Assembly (NCBI GenBank): GCA_030608245.1
Contig: JAUWEO010000141.1
Coordinates: 1 to 5,101 of the forward strand
Direction of reading: 5' to 3'
DNA from: Candidatus Latescibacterota bacterium
GTDB lineage: Bacteria; Latescibacterota; MVCY01
DNA length: 5,101 bases
A program made the position numbers and the translations under genes. Positions within the stretch are counted from its first letter, which is position 1, and the number at the start of each line of letters is the position of its first letter. Positions 4,911 through 5,101 of the stretch are shown here, piece after piece. Under the pieces are notes generated by a model, which saw nothing but the letters and a program-made list of their open reading frames with translations, did not search any database and was not told the origin of the DNA.

Positions 4911-4940
4911 CAAACTCTAAATTCTCAACAAATTCTAAAT
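4911..4940 (-). repeat. Direct repeat in the promoter region of the stress operon
   Basis: Two 12-bp copies on the minus strand, ATTTAGAATTTG (4929-4940) and ATTTAGAGTTTG (4911-4922), match at 11 of 12 positions with an 18-bp period. They lie 21-50 bp upstream of the candidate -35 box, a place where an activator could bind. It may also be only an AT-rich simple-sequence effect. Confidence 0.45.
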
Positions 4941-4971
4941 CCAAATATCGAGACTTACTTTGTTCTTTCCG

Positions 4972-5101
4972 CTATCGAGTTAGCATCGCTTCCATATCCT
5001 TGACAGGATCGCCTATAAGTCTCAGGTCATAGTTATCTTTGAGTGCTTTCAGAATCTCATCATTAACCCAGGCAGGGAGGATGGGGCCCAGATAAATACC
5101 C
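4972..5101 (-). CDS. hcp: C-terminal end of a probable hybrid cluster protein (hydroxylamine reductase)
   Basis: Partial: only the last 42 codons before a TAG at 4972-4974; the rest lies beyond the window edge. The tail begins GIYLGPILPAWVNDEIL, continues with a helix (LKALKDNYDLRLIG) and ends DPVKDMEAMLTR. From memory, the end of hybrid cluster proteins has the form I.LGPTLPAFLSPNV...LVENF.I.PI.TPEEDLKAIL, and this fits it closely in order and spacing. Hcp carries a hybrid Fe-S-O cluster and reduces hydroxylamine in vitro and nitric oxide in cells, with some peroxidase activity, in the cytoplasm of anaerobes. A place next to superoxide reductase and rubrerythrin-like genes fits a redox stress role. 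The alternative, the related carbon monoxide dehydrogenase CooS, has a different C-terminal pattern as far as I recall. It is separated from the diiron gene by 142 bp. Confidence 0.7.
   Translation of the reverse strand, partial: GIYLGPILPAWVNDEILKALKDNYDLRLIGDPVKDMEAMLTR

Noticed and set aside
4830..4913. N-terminal extension of the first diiron protein
   Set aside because: It translates AT-rich promoter-like DNA and the ribosome site itself; the inner ATG has an ideal Shine-Dalgarno and matches the family start.
4972..5101. Partial gene as carbon monoxide dehydrogenase CooS
   Set aside because: The LGPxLPAW...DNY...EAML pattern fits Hcp better from memory, though the short tail does not fully exclude CooS.
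1..5101. CRISPR array, tRNA or rRNA genes, transposase
   Set aside because: No regularly spaced repeats, no tRNA-like cloverleaf or rRNA sequence, and no transposase motif were seen on either strand.

Overview
All recognisable genes lie on the minus strand, so the window reads from right to left. It looks like the chromosome of an anaerobic bacterium, probably of deltaproteobacterial (Desulfobacterota) type. The reasons are a one-iron superoxide reductase, rubrerythrin-like diiron proteins, the tail of a probable hybrid cluster protein, a cysteine-rich iron-sulfur flavoprotein and a lipoprotein monohaem cytochrome c. The lineage is an inference; no rRNA or other marker gene is present. Base composition is uneven: sampled 60-base rows run from about 30% G+C at the left end to about 60% in the ZIP transporter and cytochrome genes.

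Right part (about 3435-5101): the 3' end of a probable hcp is followed, after an AT-rich intergenic stretch with a candidate promoter, by two tandem ferritin-like diiron proteins and a superoxide reductase. These last three genes are tightly packed: 6 nt between the first two and 15 nt between the second and third, with each Shine-Dalgarno overlapping or abutting the preceding stop. This is a superoxide, peroxide and perhaps nitric oxide defence unit. Superoxide reductase turns superoxide into peroxide, and rubrerythrin-like proteins reduce peroxide. No rubredoxin gene is in view, so the electron donor is elsewhere.

Middle part (about 1329-3434): a 161-bp gap rich in inverted repeats, a small double-metal-site zinc-ribbon protein, a ZupT-like ZIP metal importer and a flavodoxin-fold iron-sulfur flavoprotein with a TTG start. 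Gaps of 119-161 bp between these genes suggest separate or loosely linked transcripts.

Left part (about 1-1175): a lipoprotein cytochrome c, a 195-bp gap with a long inverted repeat, then a compact two-gene pair. The pair encodes a 60-residue two-helix membrane protein with an H-x13-H pair on one helix, and an exported small protein that resembles the iron domain of superoxide reductase but has an altered ligand set and a histidine that would become its mature N-terminus. This pair, possibly with the cytochrome, is the best candidate in the window for a poorly described system: an envelope redox module beside the cytoplasmic superoxide/peroxide system. A stem-loop follows the last gene.
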